Shown piece after piece: positions 11,615 through 25,407 of a stretch of DNA of 64,000 bases. Every line of letters begins with the position of its first letter. Position 1 is the first letter of the stretch. The stretch is from Marthasterias glacialis (Eukaryota > Echinodermata > Asteroidea > Forcipulatida > Asteriidae). The DNA is taken from assembly GCA_911728455.2 (NCBI GenBank), contig OU452219.1, positions 11,126,397-11,190,396 of the forward strand. Reading direction: 5' to 3'. The position numbers and the translations under genes were made by a program. Under the pieces are notes generated by a model. The model was not told the origin of the DNA. It saw nothing but the letters and a program-made list of their open reading frames with translations, and made no database searches.

Positions 11615-11720
11615 TTAAAGTTTAGGCCTATTGGTTTTCGTAGGAGTGCATTCGTTCCCATCTTTTTCTACAGTTTTCAATAAACACACCATAGAACCCC
11701 ACTTAGGGTGTTGCAATGAA
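11615..11720 (-). mobile_element. Diverged TTAAAGG-family relative, reverse orientation
   Basis: tttaaag, attggttttcgtaggagtgc, attcgttcccatcttttt and ttttcaataaacacaccat are the reverse complement of the recurring tail (gtgtttattgaaaact ... gatgggaatgaat ... ctcttcaaaaaccaatga). The rest of the element is not recognisable. Confidence 0.5.
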
Positions 11721-11787
11721 TTAAACGTGGGAGTACTATATATACCAACCCTGGAATGACAGTACAACGCCCGTTTTCGAGAAAAAA

Positions 11788-11818
11788 AGCCCCCCCCCCC
11801 CCACACACACACACACAC
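11788..11818 (+). repeat. C-run followed by (CA)n microsatellite
   Basis: About a dozen C residues are followed by about eight CA dinucleotides. Confidence 0.85.
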
Positions 11819-12055
11819 CGATTAACGATTTTGTTTTGTCACGTACACATAGTGTGGCAGTATTTCGGGGCAATTGGAACTGGTATCAAATTTATAAAAG
11901 GTAAGCCTCCAGATTAACAATCGATTATTAAGTCTAGGAATAAGACAATCAATGGTAAAAATTGAGAAAGTAATAAGGATTGGTAGTTATCAGCAAAGCT
12001 TTTCAAGAAAGTTCATATACCAGTAACAGTCCTCCAGATATATACTTCTGTGCCC

Positions 12056-12116
12056 CCCCAAAAAAAAAAAAAAAAAATAAATAAATAAAATAAATAAATA
12101 AATAAAAAAATAAATC
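12056..12116 (+). repeat. Poly(A) / (AAAT)n low-complexity tract
   Basis: A C-run, then A-rich sequence passing into aaat/aaataaat repeats. It could be the remnant tail of a retroposed sequence, but no body is recognisable. Confidence 0.75.
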
Positions 12117-14165
12117 ACCGTCAGTTCATTCGATTGCAGAGATCGAAATGAGCGAGTATGAACGTTCACAAAATCCCTGACAAAAACATCAACCATATTT
12201 TGTTGTTTTAATACTAAAAACAAGACCCCAAAGTTCATGAAAAGAGGATAGGATAACCAATGGTACTAATCATGTCACAGACTGGGTGGGAGGGGGCCTC
12301 CTTTTTAGAGAGAGAGAAGAAGACAGAAAAGCATGCTGGAGAAGGGAATCCATCTGGCTAAGGAGGAGGGGTACAAAGGTCATGAACAAAGACGAGGGAG
12401 GTTTACAATCTTAGTCATGTGTACGTTCCACTGATCACGTCCACAATTTTCTCTAGCGTCACGAAACCGACCACTTCCGGTCAGTTTCCCGGCAAAACTA
12501 CACCAGCTGCCCAGCATCAGTCGCTTTGAAAAAGCTGGACGTCGACCAGCGAAGTTGTCAGCAGAAAAACGTAAGCTTTTTTTATCATATTGACAATGTG
12601 GTCTTGACATAAAGAAAATAAATCTATCATTCATGTAACCAATGATGCATTACTCCATACACCTTTAATATGACACCTGACTGCGCTTATGTTGGAACAT
12701 TCTCCCTTTTTTCAGACATGCTGAAGTAGGTGTTGCGATGAATTAACATGGGAGAATCTGTACCATTCCCTCCGGAAGGATACATCACAATGCAGGGGTA
12801 ATTTCCTTTTATCCACAGCAGAAAATTCCAAAGTTGGTCTCTCGCCTCGAACTCCGAAATGGCATCTTCGGTAAACACCGGCAACATCTTAATGCACGGG
12901 GCACACCGGCGTGGTTTAGTGGGGGCTAATTCGTCATGATCCCCCGTACGTAAAAGCCATGTTGAGTGGATCTCTCCGTGGCTTTCATACTCTAAATTTT
13001 CATTAAATTTTCGAATCCTTTTCAATCACCCTCGATATCGATTTCATAATGCCAGCTGACCTAAATTTAACACAATTTAACCCTTTTTGTCTCTGTGTGT
13101 GAGTGAGCAATTCCGCTAGGCAGACTGTCTGTATTTTTAAATGGGTGCTGCTGTTCATGTTGTGCGGTACAAAAGCCTAATTTTTTGGTTGGGGATAATA
13201 TTCATTATCTTTAATTTCATTGAAGGTCCCAGCCCGAAAGGGAATGTGTTTTTGTTTAATGTTTTTATTTTATTTTGTTACTTTATAAGATACCTGGTAG
13301 TAACGTATATGCGAGTATTACGCTGGTATGGTACAATAAAGGTAGGCTAGTTTATACGTGACTTTCAGAACAGTAGATAATCCAGTAGCTTCAAATCCTA
13401 CTCATTAAATGCAGTATAAGGCTTACGGTAGCACCATGTTCATGGGACATTTCTCTCTTGAGTCGTGGTGATTCTGAAAAGAACAGGTGATATGCGGCAA
13501 CTCGACGTTTCGATCAGTACGCTCTGACTGTCTTCAGCTTTCTCCTTAAGACGATCAGAGCATAGACACAACCAGACAAGTTTTAGGGTGGAGGAGGTAG
13601 GGGGTGATGCCAAAACGGCAGAGCTCGAGACTGGGTCATCTTGAGAGAGGAACTGCAGCCTCACGGGCCACCTGGGTCAAATGTACTCGCAAAACAAATT
13701 TATTTGCAAAGCAAAATGATAGCGGGGCACCAGTCACAGCATTGTGAATAACATGGCATTTGGGCTGGTAACCGCCATCTGGTAAGCAATATTTTTGTGT
13801 GCTTGGCAAGTTTTGTGCTTTTCAGCTTCTTGAATTTGGACTCTGGCCCGACGAGGTACTTTGCTTTGGCCGAGGGTGAAGAAAATAACGGCGCAAATTG
13901 CGCAAGAAAAAAACTCTCAGTGGGACCAAACAAAATGAAAACTGCCTCAATGGTAACTATTTAAGACGTGACCAAGATCGCTTCAAGGATGTTGTTGTTG
14001 ATGGATGCTATGTCAAGAGTATACTATTTAAGATACTGCTCAATAACAGGGAACTCGAATGATCACCAGGGATAAGAAACATCGTCTGAACTCGGGTAGA
14101 ACTTTGCCAATACGACACACTCAAATGTTTTTGGCACTGGATGTTATGCACTAGGTAATGTACAA
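12117..14165. other. Intronic, one unexplained minus-strand open frame
   Basis: The stretch holds a 112-codon stop-to-stop open frame on the minus strand (12687-13025), with balanced amino-acid use but no domain, no ATG at its 5' end and a poor acceptor. Otherwise nothing is recognised. Confidence 0.3.
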
Positions 14166-14167
14166 TC

Positions 14168-14272
14168 GCAAGGGACTAGAACAAGTCTGCGAAGTGTTTT
14201 TGTTGTTGTTCAACCCCTGTCATATGTGATCCCAAGGGACTAGAACAAGTCTATGAAGTGTTTGTGTTACTT
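14168..14272 (+). repeat. Short tandem duplication, period about 62 bp
   Basis: aagggactagaacaagtctg near 14170 recurs as aagggactagaacaagtcta near 14233. Both are followed by gaagtgttt. Confidence 0.65.
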
Positions 14273-15847
14273 ACCCCCAGTACCTATAACGACTCACCCA
14301 CCCACCGATCAAACCCACACACCCACACAGGCAACTCACTTAGCAATTAACCAAGTGTCTTTTAAGGCCCGTATTACTCCATGTAGACAGTGAGTAGAAA
14401 AGTCTGCGGGGACAATTCGTCTCTAAATGACAGTCTATCAAACCGACTCTCACTGTATCAATTTGTACATAACCCCAAGGCGCATTCACCAAATTTCGAT
14501 AACTGTTTGCGTAAATATCTGTTTAACATCTATATAGGCCCAATCGATAGAGAGAATGTTCCCTTCTTTTTTTAAGAAAAATGATTTCATTCACTAAACT
14601 CGGCATTTACTTGCTACATCGCTTTTACTCGTGACATGTTTACGTAAGGGTTTGGGACTTCGTATACGGGGCATACTTTAAGGAAACATTAAATCGCATA
14701 CATTCATGGAGGATGCGTCGAGAGTTCAATTTCACATCAGATTCATCTTTTATTGCTACAATACTTGAATGTATGTTGATAACTTTCTTTACAAAAATGG
14801 TGGTATCTTGCCTGCCAGTAAATGCCCTGGAATACACAAGTTACTCTCTTTAGAAACAAGGTGACGTGGTCTATCTTTGCTCAGAGAAAAAAAACACCCA
14901 TTAGTCTTCATCAACACGTTCAAATGAACTGCCCGCAACCAATAAATGTTCATTTTGAATAAATTTCCCATGAGTGAAACTTGACTAATGACGTAATTTC
15001 CGGTTCAATTACTTATTTACCTTTCTTATGATGGCCTTTCTTATAATTGTAAACGCTTTTGGAGACGTATTATTTTGAAGAACCTTCTTTGGGAGTGTTT
15101 ATAAAAAAGAGAATAACTCAGCGCAGTAATGTTTTACAGGTATACACAGTTTTTCATAAAATAATGATAATGAGTGACTTTACATCCCCAATAAACACAC
15201 CATGCCACCAGCCTGTGTAAATATCACCAGCTTAGGTGGTCACGTTTATTGAAAACAAAGAAAAGGACGGTTATGTTTTCGTCAAGGATTTTTTGCACTA
15301 TCTCGCGTTGATTAAACTTTTATATCGATTGCCTTATCGGAGATACGCAGCGTTCAATTTACAATTTACAGTCTTCAAAATGCTATTTTTCTCAACTTTA
15401 ACATTAGACGGGCTGGAGGATTGGTACTGGTACGAACTTAATAAATACTGAACTTCACGGTTGAAACTATCTTTTTTTTATGATTGTCAATCCTGTACTA
15501 TACATTCAATTTGTAAATCTTCCAGCTCATCGCCTTCCCGTGATCACTGCAAGCCTCCAACTGTCAAGCTGTCTCTCTCTCACTCACATGCAACATCAAC
15601 TATACTTTTCTTATCGCTAACGGCAGTTTCTTTCGAGCGTCTTGCTTTGAGTGGCACATACGTCCCCATCAAAATGACTTTATATCGATTCTGAATTTTC
15701 GTAATTCTTGAGCCGAACGTAAGCAGTCAACTTCCAAGGCCCTTCGGTCAAACGGATACATAAATATTCAATTTCCTCCCAAAAAAACTTAATTATTATA
15801 TTCCTAAGCAATTTCATTTTTACTAAACATAACTAAGATAACTAAGT
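14273..15847. other. Intronic, no feature recognised
   Basis: AT-rich. Short open frames on both strands show no recognisable product. Confidence 0.35.
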
Positions 15848-15945
15848 TTTGATCATTGTTTTTTCAAAGAGTAAATTCATTCCCATCCTCTAACTTTCAC
15901 TAAACTCGCCATCCAACCAACCTGTGAAAATCATGGTCATGGCAA
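15848..15945 (-). mobile_element. Diverged TTAAAGG-family tail, reverse orientation
   Basis: It reads ttttttcaaagagtaaattc, attcccatcctctaact, ttcactaaactcgccat and ccaaccaacctgtgaaaa. This is the reverse complement of the family tail (ttcacaggttggtt ... gaggatgggaatgaatttactcttt). Confidence 0.6.
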
Positions 15946-16224
15946 CAATGGCCAAAACTTCGAAGAAAATACCAACATAGACTCGATAAATTTCTCGCAC
16001 GAGGCAGAAATTCAAGTGAAAATATTTTCCAGCACAACTACTCACCATACTGGTATTGATTGCTTTAAAAAAAAGTATTAGCTTTCAGATTCAATCATGC
16101 ATTTAAACTTTAATTAGTCAACCTCAGCAATATCATTCCATCTACAACACCTCACGTTAACCATTCTATTGGTGTATTTTAATTGTTGGTGCTTCGATTG
16201 TGAAAAGTGTCGTTCGCCCGTGCG

Positions 16225-16765
16225 CCCCCTAAAGGTAGTCCAAGTGTTAATTGCGCACCTAAATGTAACCCCATCTTTGTACATTAATGTATCCTGAACC
16301 TAAGACGGGCAGCAATTAGGTGCAAAGTTTGGGGGTTACATTTCAGGTCCGGGAAACATTTAGGTACAGGGTTGGGGATAACATCTATGGCTGCTCTATA
16401 TTAAGGCTATATATTGACACCAACAATAAAAATACACAGATGAAATGATTAACTTTTGGTGTTTTTGATCGAATGATAGTGTCAAGTTTCCTGAGCAATT
16501 AAAGTCAAAGTGCATGATTGAAACTGAAAGCTTACTTTTAAAAACTTGATACCAACATGGAAATCAAAACACCAACAATGAGAAGAAAATCGATGGATTG
16601 ATTAACTTTGGGTGCAGCTGTTGATCGAACAATAATGCTAATATTCACAGATTAAAGTCAAATTGGATGATTGGTATAGTGACCGGGCTACCATTAGGTC
16701 CGGGCTAAATTTAGGTCGTACAGGGTTGGGGCTACATTAAGGTCAGGACTACATCTGGACTGGGT
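16225..16765 (+). repeat. Diverged tandem duplication, period about 350 bp
   Basis: taggtacagggttggggata (about 16361) recurs as taggtcgtacagggttgggg (about 16711). Likewise atgattaacttttggtg ... ttgatcgaatgatag recurs as ttgattaactttgggtg ... ttgatcgaacaataat, each followed by attaaagtcaaa and a tgatt. Two decayed units of a longer repeat. Confidence 0.55.
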
Positions 16766-18494
16766 AACTAACTTGTTTATCAGTAAGCATTACTGTTTTA
16801 GTCTCCTAAGTTTCTCAAATACAATGAGAAGTTTTGAACATATCCCATAAATAAGAAAAGTTGATGCACGTAAAAGATGCATATGCGCAACGGAAAAAAC
16901 AACAACAACGAATTGTATGAAATATCATACAAACGTAAACTAGCAAGCTAAAAAAAAACCACAATAAATTAGATTCATAGTATACGCAAGTTAGTATTGG
17001 ATGATATTTGACTGTTAATGTGTTTTATCGGACGGAAGTTTAATCAGCAGTTTGCATAATTAGTACTGGATGAATCAAATCTCATAGGATTTGGGATACC
17101 AGATTCGGATTGCCCTGATTTCGGTTTTTATAATATCCCCCGCACTAACGGTAGAAATCACAATTTCAAATAGGTATAGGCTAAGCGGGTATCTCATCAA
17201 GAGTTCCACCGTTTGGAAATTCCATGACTGTGATTTCATGTTTAAGTTCCACTCCGTAATACTCAATACCACAATGACGACTGAGATATGCCTGTCTATC
17301 AATATGTATTTAACTGATTGCTGCACACACAGTGGAAACGGAACGCCGCATGAATCGGCCAAACTTTGATTCTTTGTGGGGGTGAACAGCACAAGACAAC
17401 CTTTAGATTTTGATTATGTAAGCAATAGCCCCCAAGTAAGCAAACAAAACAGACTAATGGGATCGAGTTGGGAAGATAGTTACACATAATCTTCAATTTG
17501 GATAAGAATGGAGAATGTCCTTAATATCGAAATAAGAATAAAAGGAATTCATTGGGGCGATTTGTAATGCTCTGGGCTCGAGTGGCCCTCTGTGCGGATG
17601 ATCAATGCTTAAAGTAACTTCATGTCGACATTGTTCATCTTAAGACATTTAATTGCCTTTTTATCTTGAAGTACATACTCCATTCCAAATTATTCCAAAT
17701 TTGGTTGACGAGACTAGCTGTATCCATTAAGTGGAATTTGCCTCTGAGAGCTTTGCTCTCCAGACGATATCCGTCTTCCAAGGTCGGCTTTAAGGACTCC
17801 TTCGTCATTGTAAAGAAACATCCGCAAACAATGGCCTTGCCTGCGTGGAAAACAAATCTTAGTCTAGATTGGATGCATAATGAAGTTCCGCTACAAACAA
17901 ATTTGAAAACTCGATGATTTAAGTTTCATTCTTGTGGTCTGCAGAAATAGCAGATGCTATAGTTTTTAATTACAGAACTAACGCAATATATTTTTTGGAA
18001 AGTGTGTACCAATGTTTTGGAAGTGGAACCACGGAAAAGGCGGTGTAATTATGTAAAACGAATCACATGTACAGCATACTTTGTTTTGGTCACTATTGTA
18101 GAAATAGGTTTGGTTGAAGATTGAATTTGTGGGCATTTGTCTCCTCACAATGAGCAGTGCATAGCATCGAAATATCAAAAATAAATTTATTTAAACTTTA
18201 ATATAAAAGGTGTGATGCATCATGGGTTTCTTGGGGCCAGATTACAATCAACCTGTCCCCCAGTGTTCATGTGTACATTGCATGAAATTAAGTGTCAAAT
18301 GTTTTCAAGAAACGGGAATTTTGTGCCTCACGGTCATTAAAGTGTGCATATTTCAATTCGCTAAATCGAACCATAAAAGCACCGAGATTTTAGAAGCATT
18401 TTTTGTTCTTCTTCTTGCACATTGTATATTGAAGGTTGGACATTTTTCTCAAGAAAGTTCATACCATACTTTATAAACGAGCTTTGTAAATACG
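16766..18494. other. Intronic, no feature recognised
   Basis: AT-rich. Overlapping open frames on both strands at 17075-17392 are typical of chance. No repeat is identified. Confidence 0.35.
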
Positions 18495-18880
18495 TATATT
18501 ATATTATATATATATATCTATATATATATATCACCATGTGACCGGCAGAAGAACGTAATGAAAGTGTGACCGGCAAAAGGTCGTAAGCAATTCTGTCCAA
18601 AATTGTTTTTCGAGAAAACTGAATCTGATTTTTTTTCTTCTCTTTTTCTGTTACCTGTAAGTCATTACGGGAAAAGTTAAATTCCGCATGGGAATAGAAA
18701 AACATATCTTGGGAGTAATTCTAGCAACAAAATACAACATTCATGCCTTACTTTTTCTTCAAAAGAGCCAAGTTATTGCATGTGACCTTCTGCTGGGGCA
18801 AAACGTTGTTATTTGTGTGCCCGGAAAAAAGGTAAGGCTGTACGACCTTCTTCCAGGGACACGACGATATATTTTATATA
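18495..18880. mobile_element. Diverged inverted-repeat element with (TA)n edge
   Basis: A (TA)n tract (18495-18533) is followed by atgtgaccggcagaagaacg and gtgaccggcaaaaggtcgta. In reverse orientation, gtacgaccttcttccaggga and an AT-rich edge (gatatattttatata) close the unit at about 18876. The arms match imperfectly over about 35 bp. Confidence 0.4.
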
Positions 18881-18887
18881 AACATTG

Positions 18888-18909
18888 AGGGGTTTTTTTT
18901 TTTTTTTTC
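18888..18909 (+). repeat. Poly(T) run
   Basis: A pure T stretch. Simple repeat. Confidence 0.8.
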
Positions 18910-21900
18910 TTACCGTAATTTCCAATCGTGTAAGACTAGATTTTCTCAAAGGAACTTGGGTGATTGTTCTTGCAAATGAAGACTGAAAACTGGAGCACAC
19001 AATGCACTGTTGTGCACAGCCAATGAAACCGGTTCACTTTTGTTGTTACAAGCAGTAGACAATAAGAGTAACTTCACATTTTCTCTCAAATAGAGAAAGT
19101 TAGTAACTCTTTTCAGATCTTGTTTTGACAATCTTTTGAAACTATTGTGTTCTTTAATTGACATAGCGCTGGATGATTTTCTTTAGTTTTGAAATAACCC
19201 TTGCGTCACTAGAAGTCAGTATGATGTTCATAACAGAGACGCCAACAATAAAAATGAGGATATTAAACAGAGAGTGTGGATTTTCATATCCAACTTTGTA
19301 GCAGTACATACATTAGAGCTACCTCCATGATTAGAGCTAAGGTCTAAGGGGGTAGTTTGAAGACAGAGAGATACGTGTTTCTTTAAGCACTTGAATTGCA
19401 ACTGCTCAAGCTCCATCACTATTTTTTCAAGGAATTGAAACGGGAAAAGGGTGGACACCGCCGTGTGAGGGAGTCCCCGTTCACCTTGAGATTTGCCCAA
19501 CACTTCACGGTCACTAGAAAGTGGATTAACCCGTGACTGCGCAATGTGATTCCTCGACTGGTTCTGAATTAAAAGAAAGAAAAAAAACCTTGGCACTGAA
19601 GGTCAATCAAATTAATCCTCTTGTGACCGGATACCTTTAGTTCGGAGTTGCGATGAAGTCGATGAGAATTCTTGCAAATGAAAGCTATGTTGTGGCGTTA
19701 AACTTCACGAAGCCTCCCCCGGGCTGTATGGCTTTGCATCAGCAAAAGCAATTAATGTTACATGTTATGCTGATGAAGCAAAACAATTACACGGGAAAAA
19801 TCATTAAGATGGGTATAGTTAGAGGGCATCATGAGCTCCCCGCATCCCCCAGCCATGCCAGTAACCAGGTCCTGGCTCTATTATGGTGAAACGGCCTGCG
19901 ATGCACCCTAACTACAGATTACGTTGGTGGGGGGGAAGCAGCCACTGGCAGGTACGGTATGTTTTGCGAATGCAATATCTGTCTAGACATAGAGTGGTTA
20001 AGTCGACGGTAAACGTTTAGCTTTGTATATCTGATACGGCAAATATTCCTACTATGAGGAAGGGCCTCGGGTGATCCTGTAGGAATCGTTCGTATGGGCT
20101 TCGTAGTCAGTAAGTAGTTTCACAGACAGGTGACTGGTTCGACGTTCGACATTGTGCATGGTAATAACCGCTGTTTGGATGCAATCTGGATGGGACAGAG
20201 AGGGCGCAGTTTATGCAGTAAAGAAGGTCTGCCCGGATGCGGATAGTGGGTTGGGGAGGATTACATCACGGGATGGGAGTTGGTTACATCATGGGATGCG
20301 GGTTAGCAAGTTTGTTTTAATAACAGTGTGGGGATTACTGTCAGTGCACTTAGCGAATGGGTGGGGAAACGGGCCTAAAAAGACCAGCGGATTTTGTATT
20401 GTGGAGCAAATTTCAGGGGAAATCCGTCAGTCCAATCTTAAGCAAATCCTGGCCGGTGTTGTCGAGCAGTGTGTTCCTCAATTCATTACAGTTAGCTACC
20501 CGGTACTGTGAGAGAAAGGAAATACAGTTGCCCTCCAACACAGTTGAACTTAGAAGGAAGTTGAGAGGTAGGCTTAAAGTCAGAAATGTGTGGGCCACTT
20601 GGTAGAAATTCAGAGAGGACCCACATCCTGTGTGCAAGCGGATGTGAACAACAGGCATATGCTGCACACACGATAGGATAGCAATGAGATTGTCGCTACG
20701 CTACGTATAATATTATGTTGGCACAAAACATGTTCACCCAGACCTACATGTGTTTTATGTAACTGTGTTTTTGTGTAAAAGGTTAATTTGAAAGGTCTTT
20801 ACCCCAGTTAATTTTTAAACACTTAAACGAAGACTGTTTAAATGACAAGCTTCCTCTTAGCTGGGAGTAATAATAACGTTAACCAGGGAAGACAACTTTC
20901 TAATGATTGTTTATATTTTTTACGATCACAAGATTAATATCCACGGTCTACATTTCAAATGATTGAATACAAAGGTCTAAAGGTCTACATTGTAACAAAC
21001 GGAATTAGACGGTTTGTATGACGGGGAATATAAGTAAAGCTATGGTGTTATCTCCTAAGACGTATGGAGGGTCTGAAAGAAACACAGTCCTGAAAAGAAC
21101 AAGTGCGTAGTTAAACCTCGACTTTTCAAGTGCTTGGATTGTCTTTACAAGAAACAAGCAATCTTTGTGGGGTCTTAATCCGAGATGAATGACATGGCAG
21201 GGATTAACAAACCACCATCATGTTAATAGTGATATTTCACGGGCCTTCCCGGTCTCAGATAACCAACGAAGGCTTTTGCTTAATCCGTTTTGAACCCTCC
21301 GGCAAGGGACTCTGTGGGCTTCAGGGAAGGGAAACCGTTGTAAATCATGGATAAAGTGATATCTGATCGCCTTAACATCAAACTCGGAACTAATGCAACT
21401 TGATCTTTTCCTAGTTTTTTGTGATATGGAAACACGTATAAAAGAATTACGTCCACATCACAAGAAGAAATATTTTTTTTATTAAAATTATTGCGCACCT
21501 GCACCATTTTTTTTTTAAGGAGTATTCGTCTTTGAAATAGTCAAGAATTAATTTTGAAGTCTTTCTAAATGTGAGTGCCCATCCGCTTTTTTGTAAGAAG
21601 ATGCAGGCGAAATTATTAACGAGCAATTTTAGCTTTAATTTTGAAATCATTCTAAAAGTGCTCTCGTATTTTGTTGTTTTTGTTTATTTTAATTATTTGG
21701 ACACTAAAATTGCGCAATAGCTCTCCTTGAAAAAAGGTTTTAAATTAGTCCCCGCTATCAATTGTCAGAAACTGTTTTTATTTATTTTATCATACAATGC
21801 CCCTTTGTTGGTTCGATTTTCCAGAGGTCACATAACTTTCTCAAAAACACTCACAGCAATTTCATATAATTTAATTTTACAGATTAGTTAATACGCTAAT

Positions 21901-23344
21901 TAAAGCTGAAAGGAGTTAGCTATGTACTGAGAAACCAATGCTCCAAGACCCTTTTGTTCGATTCGATTTGTTTCGGCAGCTAGAGATTCGATGCAGTTTT
22001 CGAATTGTTTTGTTCACCTACGATATCTTAACCGGTTGAAATTTATGCGTGAACTTGAAACTGTTGTCCTGAAGCTGTACGCCTTTTCACGATTCTCACT
22101 TTTTTATAAATCAGGGTTTTGTTTTCTTTTTATGGGCCAGGAAAGTAACAGTAAAATTGTTCAGAAGAAAACATGATAGAAGCAGTCTCATTAATCCAGG
22201 AAATTTGAATGAAAAGCTCTTCTCCTTTATCTAAAAATGTATCACTAATAAACAATTTCCAGTTATTCACGGATATTTTAACTTACAGCATGATCGGCTC
22301 CGAAATTAACCGTAAAATTCACGGGTTATGTTTAAAAGTGCATAATGCTACATAAGCGCTTTTCACACGGAAAGCACTATATAGCGTAACAATGTACCAG
22401 TATTCTTCCCATTACACGTTGGTTATAAGCGATGGAGGCGTGCAACCTTTACGGCTGATTCTCGTAAAAGGTGCTTTAAAAGCGTAACGTTACCCGTAAA
22501 TGTTACGGTTGTTGTTTGGCACCGATGCTTCCGTGTTTAATTCGTCGTAAAAAAAACTGACAAGTTTTACAGTGTGACTCTTACAATAACACAAAAGGGT
22601 CGATGTAAAACATTCCTTCATACCACACGGAAAAGCACAATACTGAATGAAGATTTCATGCATGGAAGTGCCTTCAAACATTACCCGTAATCCTTAAAAC
22701 AACCTGTGGTTATATTTCTTAATCAATGTTTTGATTGTACTTCCATCACGCCAAGCATCCAATCTGATAAAAAACAGCTTATTTGACAATCACTCGTCAT
22801 CGTGAGGATTTAAAACAAACCCCCCGCAGTACAGAGCAAAACAAAAAATCACGGGTATATTTATACAGTCAGAAGGCGAGATGTGATAATTTCCCCCCGT
22901 CATCTCAGATTACTATTATTTCCGTTTCATTACTGCTATCTAAAAACATATATCCCTATATGTCATAATGTACGGGACTGTCAGTTACAGTGCCTGTGAT
23001 GTGTGGTATCTGGAACTTGAGATACAAAATGACTAATTTGTTTCATGAACTCATCTTTATCTTTATCCGTAATTTACGGTACAAACAACTTCAACTGACT
23101 AGACACTAAATTGGAGTGAGACAATGATTGCCCACTTTCAATGATGATCTAATTTATTATTTAGTTTTCAGGGGCCCTAACTTAAACGCATCTGTTAACA
23201 TTAGTTTTATATAGTACTTTAGAAACGAAACATTATCAACTTAACTTATTTCTCACTACAACATACATCTTATACTGGGGAATGTATAAACCAGTTAAAC
23301 ATAGAGTATCGGATTGGTAAATCATTAGGGGAAAAAACCCAGAT
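18910..23344. other. Intronic, no gene recognised
   Basis: A long stretch without recognisable coding sequence. A cluster of cgtaa/ttacg words (22300-22520, including cgtaacgttacccgtaaatg) hints at a decayed palindromic repeat, but I could not define its ends. A small direct repeat of acatca(c/t)gggatg occurs near 20265-20295. Confidence 0.35.
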
Positions 23345-24070
23345 TAGTTCCAACTTGTAAGCTCATCAGTAATAATGTTTATGCCAGAACCGATCCTTGA
23401 GAGAACTATTCCCGCCTGTAATACTGTCAAAGTCGAGAAAATAACATTTTGGAGACCCCCACATAACTTTCGCTCATTTAAAAGCACACACCAACACGTA
23501 GCTGACAGTAAACAACTAATTGTTAATACTCAAATATTTTCGTTTCTGTATAGTCCATCCTCATATCAACAAACAGGACAAATTTCAGCTGTCTTATCTG
23601 AGACACTTTGTTTAGCGTGTTCAGCTAGGTGAATTCTTCACCTCACTGCCTTTGTTTACAAATCCCTGTGGTCATATTATACTGTAAGCTACAGCATAGC
23701 CTCCCCTGATAAAATTGATTTTTTTGTATGATTGATATCTGCAGACCCTCAGAAGAGAAACAGTTTGTAAATTTTTTTTTAAATGTTTTTGATTGGTGCA
23801 AACGTAACCTGCAAGTGATTAGTGTAATTTGATATAATTATTTTCGCAGGGTTCACACTGCTTCAGTCGAAATAAGCCCGTATGGACGTGCACACAACTG
23901 TATTATAGTTATTTTATAATCCCTGACAAAAATCGTTTCCCTGTTGTTCTCAGTAAACGTAGTCATCTAGTTTGGTATAATCGTTTGTTGTATGCTGTGT
24001 TTATTAAAAACTAGAATATGGGAGTGAACTTACTCGTCCCAAAAAACAATAAAGTATTCTCACTTTAAAT
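23345..24070 (+). mobile_element. TTAAAGG-family relative, long diverged copy
   Basis: Ordered family landmarks are present: taagctcatcagtaataatg, taatactgtcaaagtcgaga with gagacccc, the motif cagtcgaaataagcccg, then the tail gtttgttgtatgctgtgttt, attaaaaactagaatatggg, agtgaacttactc and a final ctcactttaaat. The order and partial sequence suggest one old insertion, perhaps interrupted. Confidence 0.5.
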
Positions 24071-25077
24071 AATCACAACCTCATATCAGGTGCTTTTCCT
24101 CGGAAAAGAGGGGCATGTTTTTACGCGATGGGCGACAAGCTTAGCAATGTAGGGAGCTACCACGAATTGACAGGGCCAGTCACCCGGGTCAATATTTACA
24201 AGACAACTAGTTCCAGGCGTTCTTCAAGAAAGAAAAACAAATTCATGTTTCAGTTTTCACATAAATTTCTTTGGGATAGTGAAAACGTATTTTTAAAAAT
24301 GTGAAACAGATACCGAAGTGTTACTTTTGTATTCTGTGCAGTTGGCTGCCAGCGAGTCACTGTAAAAAAAAAATGCATCACGTGAAAAGGCCCTTAAATT
24401 AATATACGCACAAAACTATAGTAGTCCCGTCAATTTAGCCTACTCCCCGTCAGAACGTGTGAAATGAGAAGTGACAGCCTGCACGAAAAAAAATATACTA
24501 AAAGCTGTTCATAGGTTTAGTTTCAATAGTAAGTGGGTTTACACACACAGCAATGGGATAAACTACATGACGAGATTGTGCTGCTAAAATCGCCCGCTGC
24601 CTTTGGCCTTGTGAGATGGGGGTGGGGTGGAAATGGGGCAGCATTTGGCAGCATTTTGTCAGAGAACTAACCTGCAAGGCACAGCCAATATCTGTCAATA
24701 ACTTTAGTTCAAAAAAATTTTCGCGGAAAATTTCCTGACGTGAATCTTAACTGTGACGTTATACTGAGGAAGCAATTTTGGATTTTATGCTGACACTTTA
24801 GGCTAGCAATCGTGTCTCATCGTTTTTTTTTCTGATTTGGAACTGTATAATTCCGGAGTGAGGATTGATAAGAGCAAAAACAGGAAACTGAAAATGTTGA
24901 GCTCCAAAGTTATGGTTCGGTGACTAAGATTCCGTTGCCAATATCAAAATTAACCAAATACTTTTGATTTTGCCAACAGTGGCTTTTTGATCTCGTAGCT
25001 ATTTTGGCCCGCAAACAAAAATGGAATACTTTTGTAGCATAAGAACATTTTTTTTTCTAACAGGGTCTCCCTTCCCC
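24071..25077. other. Intronic, no feature recognised
   Basis: AT-rich, with short A-runs at 24365 and 24487. Confidence 0.35.
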
Positions 25078-25115
25078 CCAAAAAAAAAAAAAAAAAAACA
25101 AAAAACAAAAAAAAA
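25073..25115 (+). repeat. C-run and poly(A) low-complexity tract
   Basis: A short C-run, then a long A-run passing into acaaaaaac units. Confidence 0.8.
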
Positions 25116-25407
25116 CGTGTGCGTTTAGATTGACCCGTGTGACATGGCTCTTATAGACAGTCATTCCCCTCTTCACAAGGACGATTCCTGTGGTACAATG
25201 TAAAAATAAAATTATGCAGTGCCTTGTTATCATCAACGTGGAAATCATATGAACATCGAAATGTAAATTTGTTTTCCTTCTTGGAGGTTGCCCGGTACTG
25301 GATGCCTGTACAATGCCTTCTCTGATACGACCCTTAAGAATGTGCGTTTCCCCTTAAGTTTGGGAGACAACACGGCTACTATTACAGATAAAATTCAAAC
25401 GACTTAC

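Larger units (their letters stand above)
7695..25407 (-). other. Inferred first intron of the EH-type gene (17.7 kb)
   Basis: Bounded by the strong acceptor at 7695-7696 and the GTAAGT donor at 25407-25402 on the minus strand. No other convincing minus-strand coding exon was found between them. The stretch holds repeats, each listed separately, and otherwise featureless AT-rich DNA. The intron is an inference from the two splice sites and has no transcript support. Confidence 0.45.

Noticed and set aside
19228..19596. 122-codon minus-strand open frame with a hydrophobic end
   Set aside because: The hydrophobic stretch is C-terminal, no homology is recognised, and the length is compatible with chance.
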